The notes beneath the pieces are model-generated. The model was not told the origin of the DNA. It searched no databases and was given only the letters and a program-made list of their open reading frames with translations. Shown here piece after piece: positions 31,487-35,741 of a stretch of 35,741 nucleotides of DNA. The translations under genes were made by a program, and so were the position numbers. Location: positions 1-35,741 of the forward strand of contig JADMIH010000022.1 in assembly GCA_015478675.1 (NCBI GenBank), given 5' to 3'. This DNA is from Chloroflexota bacterium (GTDB taxonomy: Bacteria > Chloroflexota > Chloroflexia > QHBQ01 > JADMIH01). Every line of letters starts with the position of its first letter. Position 1 is the stretch's first letter.

Positions 31487-34400
31487 ATGACCAGGCGACT
31501 ATTCGGGTCTTTAATCTTAGCTTCGGCGCTGGCGCTGGTTCTCTTACTGATCTCGGCTCTCAGTAGAGGCAATAATGCATCAGCTGGCCCCGCCTATGCC
31601 GCAAGCGGCGCAAAAGCTTTCAGCACGGCGTTGGCCCAGGGCAAGCAAGGCGCGACAAATCAGCAGCCTCAGACGGGCACATGGGCCGACATCGCCCCCT
31701 GGCCTACGGTGACTATTCAAGCTACACCCGGCAGCTACCCTTTGCAGTTGAAGCGAGCCGGAGCCGCTGCGTATGAGCCTAACGGCAAAGTATATGTGCT
31801 TGGCGGCAGGCATGGCCTGGACGGGCAGGATTACCCGCTACAGTGGATCTGGGAGTACACTCCCGGTGATCCGGGGACTATAGTACAAAAAAACGCCCTG
31901 CTCGACGGCGCACAAGTTGGCAGCAGATATACTGCCAACATGGTGGTCGCCGCCCTTACTGACGCAAGCGGCCCGCGCATCTACGCCATCGGCGGCGACA
32001 GCATTGACTCTATACCAACCCCTGGCGTGCGCGTCTATGATCCCAATGCCGACGCCGTTTCTGTCCTGACCAGCGACCCATGGCCTGCAAGCCCTGTGCG
32101 CATTCCGGGCGGTTATGCGGTAGTCAACAACAAACTGTACGTCTTTGGTGGTTTCTCTCAGCTTGGGTCGGGGTCCGTCTTCTCCGATACCTGGCAGTTC
32201 GATCCCATGGCCGCGGAAGGCTCCAGGTGGACGCAGTTGACCACCGCGAACCTTAATCTGGGGCGCGGCTTCATCGCGGGCGCTGCCCTCGACGGTAAAA
32301 TATACGCTATCGGCGGCGACACCTGGAACCCCTCGACACGCCAGCTTGTGCCCGTTGTCAACGTAGAGCGGCTCGACCCCAGCCAGCGCAATCCCACCTG
32401 GACCACTATCGCCAGCCTACCGACTGCGCGCGGCGATATGGGAGCCTGGGCATATGATAGCTCTACAAATTATGAGATTTCCGGCAAAATCGCCGTAGCA
32501 GGAGGCGTCTACCCTGTGCCCGATGCTACAGGATATTTGTACGATCCTGTCACCAACTCGTGGAGCAGCTTCCCAAGCATGATACATGCTACCCGTGATT
32601 ACGGGGTAGCCCAGCTTGACGGCTATTTGTACGCAATGGGCGGGTATGACTATAGTGGAGGCATCCCCAACGGCGCTAACTTCAACCAGCGCTACGACGC
32701 CACAACCCCGCTCGGCACGCCCACCAACACAGCTACCGGCACGCTGCCCACAAGCACGCCCACTAATACTGTTACTAACACGCCCAGCGCGACCCCAACG
32801 TCCTGCGGCACAGGCAGCAACTACGCCATAGCCACGTCCACAGCGACGATAGTGCCAGGCACAACAGATACAGGGAGTAGCTGTGATGACTGTGACACTT
32901 CAATCGCACTGCCATTCAGCTACAAACTTTATGGGCAGACATACACCACAGTGAATGCCAGCTCTAACGGCAGGCTCGACTTCCCATCAGACTACGAGCC
33001 GGCATTCTCCAACGTATGCCTGCCAGCAAGCGGCTTTGACTACACCATCTTCCCCTACTGGGACGACCAGAGGACAGATAACTTCAACGGCACGGGTGAG
33101 GGGATATTCACCTCGGTGAGTGGCACCGCACCCAACCGCATCTTCAACATAGAGTGGCGCACAGAGCTATACAGCACAGGCACACCACTCAACTACGAAG
33201 TACGGCTGTACGAAGACCAGAGCACACAGCGCTTTGATGTAATCTACGGAGCACTCTCAGACCCAGGCACCAGCGCCACAGTAGGTGTGCAGGGGATAGG
33301 TGGGAGCAACCAGTTCACACAGTTCGAGTGCAACACAGGAGGCCTCACCGCTGGCCTGCAACTTACCTTTACTCTGCCTGGCTGCGCCACTGCGGTAGCC
33401 ACGCAGACCCCGACGCCCGTAGTGCCTACAGCCACACCAGCAGTGACAGCTACAGCCACATGCCCACCTTCCACAGGTGCGGGGTCGTGGACGCCAGCCG
33501 CGCCTTATCCGGTGAATATAGCACGCTACGCCTTCGCACAGGATGGCGATAACTTCTACGTTATCTCCGGCGTGTCGGACGGCTCGGTAGTGACCACAGT
33601 ATCAAGGTACAACGTAGGCACGGGCACGTGGACTTCGCTGGCCTCCATACCGGTAGGGAGCGAAGCACCCGCAGCCGCTGTATACAACGGCAAGATCTAC
33701 GTGGTCCCAGGCTACAGTAAGGCGAACTTCTTCTACATCTACGACATCGCTTCCAACACATGGGCGAGTGGTGCGAGCTACCCAGGAAGCAGATATGGCG
33801 AGGCAGTAGGGGTATACAACGGCCTGCTCTACGCGGTAGGAGGCGGCTCAGGCGGACCAACCTCCACCAGCTACGTATATAATATTGCAGATGACACGTG
33901 GGCCCCAGGACCTGCAACTCCTTCACCTTATCTGCTGGGAGGATACAAGCAGATAGGACAGTACCTGTACATGGTTGGCAGCTACGGCAGCAGCCCTTCC
34001 GCGAAAGATGCCGCCCCGGCAAGCTCGATCATGCAGGCAATCAAGAACGCCTCAAGGCCACAGGCTCCTGACGCCAACAGCGCAGTAAGTATGAGGCTCG
34101 ACATGGCGACAGCCACCTTCAGCACAGGGCCGGCGTGGACGATGCAGCGCGCAGACTTCGGTCTGGCGGTGCAAGGCAACACGCTGTACGCTCTGGGTGG
34201 AGATGCCAACAACGGCGGCTACTTCGACGGAACCACAGAAGTAGACTCGCTGGATGTGTCAGCATGGCCGAGTGGCAGTTGGACAACATCACCACCCGAT
34301 CTACCCTCTGCACGCCAGGCCAACCAGGCAGGGTTCAGCAGCACGGGTGAGATCTGGAGCACAGGTGGTATAACACCGGCCTTCGCTTTCATACCCGACC

Positions 34401-35362
34401 ACATCTATCGCACCCAGGGTGGGGGTGGTTGTGCAACAGGTACAAGTACAGCTACAGCAGTGCCTACAGGTACATCTACCACACAGGCTACAGCTACAAC
34501 GCAAGCCACAGGTACATCTACCCTAACGGCTATACCTACAGGCACATCCACAACACAGGCTACATCTACCACAGGAGCCACCGAAACAACTACCACAGGG
34601 CCAACCTCAACACCAGGTGGGCCGACTGAGACAGAGACAGCTACAGCAGGAGCCACAGCCACAGTGTGCAACATCGTCTTCACCGACGTGCCGGCAGACT
34701 CAACATTCTACCCGTACATAGAGTGCCTGGCGTGTAGAGGGATCATCTCAGGGTACGAGTGTGGAGGCCCTGGTGAGCCATGCGACGCCAACAACAACGG
34801 CTACTTCCGGCCATACAACCCTGTAACGAGAGGGCAGATAGCCAAGATAGTGAGCAACTCGGCAGGGTTCCAGGACGATCCAGGAGACCAGTACTACGAA
34901 GACGTGCCACCGGGCAGTCCATTCTACCAGTACATCAACCGCCTGACACACAGAGGCTTCATGGGAGGATACCCATGCGGAGAGATACCGCAGGAGCCAT
35001 GTGTTGGACCAGACCGACCATACTTCAGACCAGGAGCCAACGCAACGAGAGGGCAGCTATCGAAGATAGTGAGCAACACCGCAGGTATACAGGACGACCC
35101 AGGAGCACAGTACTACGAAGATGTGCCACCAGGGAACCCCTTCTATGTCTGGATCAACAGGTTGACCCATCGTCAGGTAATGAGCGGATACGAGTGCGGG
35201 AGTGAAGGTGAGCCATGTGTGCCACCGGACAACATGCCATACTTCAGACCGTTCAACAACGTGACGAGAGGAGAGACGACCAAGATAGATGCTAACACTT
35301 TCTTCCCTGAGTGTGCAGTGCAACCGCAGAACACACCTTCACCTGTGAGTGTAAACAAGTAA
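31487..35362 (+). CDS. Kelch-repeat surface protein with three C-terminal SLH domains
   Basis: 1291 aa; AAGGAG 7 nt before the ATG. A signal peptide (about 1-38) is followed by a kelch-type propeller (about 70-405) with repeats such as NGKVYVLGG, GYAVVNNKLYVFGG and GYLYAMGG. A Thr/Pro linker (about 410-440) leads to a beta domain (about 445-635), then a second propeller (about 660-970) with NGKIYVVPG, NGLLYAVGG and NTLYALGG. A Thr-rich linker with 30-bp repeats (34463-34564) precedes three SLH repeats (about 1060-1285), each TRGQ-like and with CxxxxxPC-type loops. It should coat or project from the S-layer. It ends at a long terminator. Arg codons turn to AGA/AGG after about 33400. Confidence 0.87.
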   Translation: MTRRLFGSLILASALALVLLLISALSRGNNASAGPAYAASGAKAFSTALAQGKQGATNQQPQTGTWADIAPWPTVTIQATPGSYPLQLKRAGAAAYEPNGKVYVLGGRHGLDGQDYPLQWIWEYTPGDPGTIVQKNALLDGAQVGSRYTANMVVAALTDASGPRIYAIGGDSIDSIPTPGVRVYDPNADAVSVLTSDPWPASPVRIPGGYAVVNNKLYVFGGFSQLGSGSVFSDTWQFDPMAAEGSRWTQLTTANLNLGRGFIAGAALDGKIYAIGGDTWNPSTRQLVPVVNVERLDPSQRNPTWTTIASLPTARGDMGAWAYDSSTNYEISGKIAVAGGVYPVPDATGYLYDPVTNSWSSFPSMIHATRDYGVAQLDGYLYAMGGYDYSGGIPNGANFNQRYDATTPLGTPTNTATGTLPTSTPTNTVTNTPSATPTSCGTGSNYAIATSTATIVPGTTDTGSSCDDCDTSIALPFSYKLYGQTYTTVNASSNGRLDFPSDYEPAFSNVCLPASGFDYTIFPYWDDQRTDNFNGTGEGIFTSVSGTAPNRIFNIEWRTELYSTGTPLNYEVRLYEDQSTQRFDVIYGALSDPGTSATVGVQGIGGSNQFTQFECNTGGLTAGLQLTFTLPGCATAVATQTPTPVVPTATPAVTATATCPPSTGAGSWTPAAPYPVNIARYAFAQDGDNFYVISGVSDGSVVTTVSRYNVGTGTWTSLASIPVGSEAPAAAVYNGKIYVVPGYSKANFFYIYDIASNTWASGASYPGSRYGEAVGVYNGLLYAVGGGSGGPTSTSYVYNIADDTWAPGPATPSPYLLGGYKQIGQYLYMVGSYGSSPSAKDAAPASSIMQAIKNASRPQAPDANSAVSMRLDMATATFSTGPAWTMQRADFGLAVQGNTLYALGGDANNGGYFDGTTEVDSLDVSAWPSGSWTTSPPDLPSARQANQAGFSSTGEIWSTGGITPAFAFIPDHIYRTQGGGGCATGTSTATAVPTGTSTTQATATTQATGTSTLTAIPTGTSTTQATSTTGATETTTTGPTSTPGGPTETETATAGATATVCNIVFTDVPADSTFYPYIECLACRGIISGYECGGPGEPCDANNNGYFRPYNPVTRGQIAKIVSNSAGFQDDPGDQYYEDVPPGSPFYQYINRLTHRGFMGGYPCGEIPQEPCVGPDRPYFRPGANATRGQLSKIVSNTAGIQDDPGAQYYEDVPPGNPFYVWINRLTHRQVMSGYECGSEGEPCVPPDNMPYFRPFNNVTRGETTKIDANTFFPECAVQPQNTPSPVSVNK
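34463..34564 (+). repeat. In-frame 30-bp repeats coding Thr/Ser linker
   Basis: A 30-bp unit at 34463-34492 recurs at 34535-34564 with 27 identities. It codes PTGTSTTQAT, a disordered linker before the SLH repeats. Confidence 0.6.
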
Positions 35363-35412
35363 GCTCACCGACACCGGGGGATAAACCTAGGGCTAGCGCT
35401 GAGTGAGGCATA

Positions 35413-35446
35413 GCCAAAAGGGGGTGCATTCGCACCCCCTTTTGGC
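35413..35446 (+). terminator. Strong intrinsic terminator-like hairpin
   Basis: GCCAAAAGGGGGTGC and its exact complement form a 15-bp stem with the 4-nt loop ATTC. It lies about 50 bp after the kelch/SLH gene and includes CCCCCTTTT on the plus strand. Confidence 0.85.
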
Positions 35447-35550
35447 GGCTCATCTATCGCCGTGCGTAATGTAAATCATGAAACCCCAACGCGCCGTAAA
35501 CGTATCTGACAATGGATGAAATCGTTGCAAGGGAATAGAAGGAGGAATAA

Positions 35551-35741
35551 GTGATCCAGGTAAGAGAGTTGAAGAAGTATTACGGCAACGGCACTATCAA
35601 AGCGGTAGACGGAGTGAGCTTCGACTGCCCGGATAGTCAGATCACAGGGCTGCTTGGGCCGAACGGGGCGGGCAAAACAACCACCTTGAGGATGATAGCC
35701 GGGCTGATAAAGCCGATGGAGGGAACGGTCATTATAGATGG
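35551..35741 (+). CDS. ABC transporter ATP-binding protein, NatA-like (truncated by window end)
   Basis: About 63 codons from a GTG at 35551 with AAGGAGG 6 nt upstream. The start reads MIQVRELKKYYGNGTIKAV; GLLGPNGAGKTTTLRM is Walker A, and GLIKPMEGTV follows. The remaining motifs lie outside the window. It resembles ATPases of export-type ABC systems such as NatA or CcmA. Substrate unknown. Confidence 0.85.
   Translation, partial: MIQVRELKKYYGNGTIKAVDGVSFDCPDSQITGLLGPNGAGKTTTLRMIAGLIKPMEGTVIID

Noticed and set aside
34440..34660. Possible CRISPR-like repeats
   Set aside because: Units are in frame within the kelch/SLH gene, code a Thr/Ser linker, and have no conserved repeat with unique spacers.

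Overview
The window reads as a bacterial chromosome segment, most likely from Chloroflexota. The reasons are S-layer homology (SLH) repeats with a CLACRGI core, Ser/Thr/Pro-rich lipoproteins, a mix of strong Shine-Dalgarno sites and probable leaderless starts, and a dispersed GGGAGAGGGG-type repeat. The phylum call is an inference from gene style; class and genus cannot be read from the sequence.

Layout. 1-1504 (-) is the 5' part of a DUF2723 membrane glycosyltransferase. 2089-4001 holds a Thr/Pro-rich lipoprotein, an alpha/beta-hydrolase-fold protein without a clear nucleophile, and a 69-aa helical protein. 4086-7255 (-) is an asparagine synthetase and a WbuB-like glycosyltransferase that overlap by one base, probably for surface glycans. 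7562-10173 (+) couples an oligopeptide-type binding lipoprotein to a tandem GNAT protein. 10318-11142 (-) is a lipoprotein of unknown function. 11381-14338 (+) is a surface protein with internal SLH repeats. 14453-18787 (+) holds a GT4 glycosyltransferase, a dCTP-deaminase-like protein, a zinc-binding protein and phosphoglycerate mutase GpmI. 18810-23641 (-) is the t6A cluster tsaE-tsaB-rimI-tsaD preceded by another GT4. 24098-24171 is tRNA-Glu(CUC). A metallo-beta-lactamase-fold protein follows, then phnC-phnE (-) without phnD, a frameshifted heavy-metal-associated-domain pseudogene, a primary-type sigma factor, a MauD-like thioredoxin, a twelve-cysteine Tat-exported protein, a 1291-aa kelch/SLH protein, and the start of an ABC ATPase.

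The clearest non-genic signal is a family of five short elements (copies A-E) with about 25-bp terminal inverted repeats starting GTAA. Two copies are bounded by 8-bp direct repeats. These are the marks of a non-autonomous IS66-type transposon, and the copies sit in intergenic regions, mostly between divergent genes and just outside promoter -35 elements. Other points to check are a CTG start with a perfect Shine-Dalgarno on gpmI, the MauD-like plus twelve-Cys Tat pair that resembles methylamine dehydrogenase maturation without the enzyme, and extra segments in TsaD, RimI and PhnE.

Functionally the window mixes housekeeping (t6A tRNA modification, glycolysis, nucleotide metabolism, the main sigma factor, tRNA) with a large cell-envelope share: glycosyltransferases, lipoproteins, SLH proteins and extracytoplasmic thiol chemistry.
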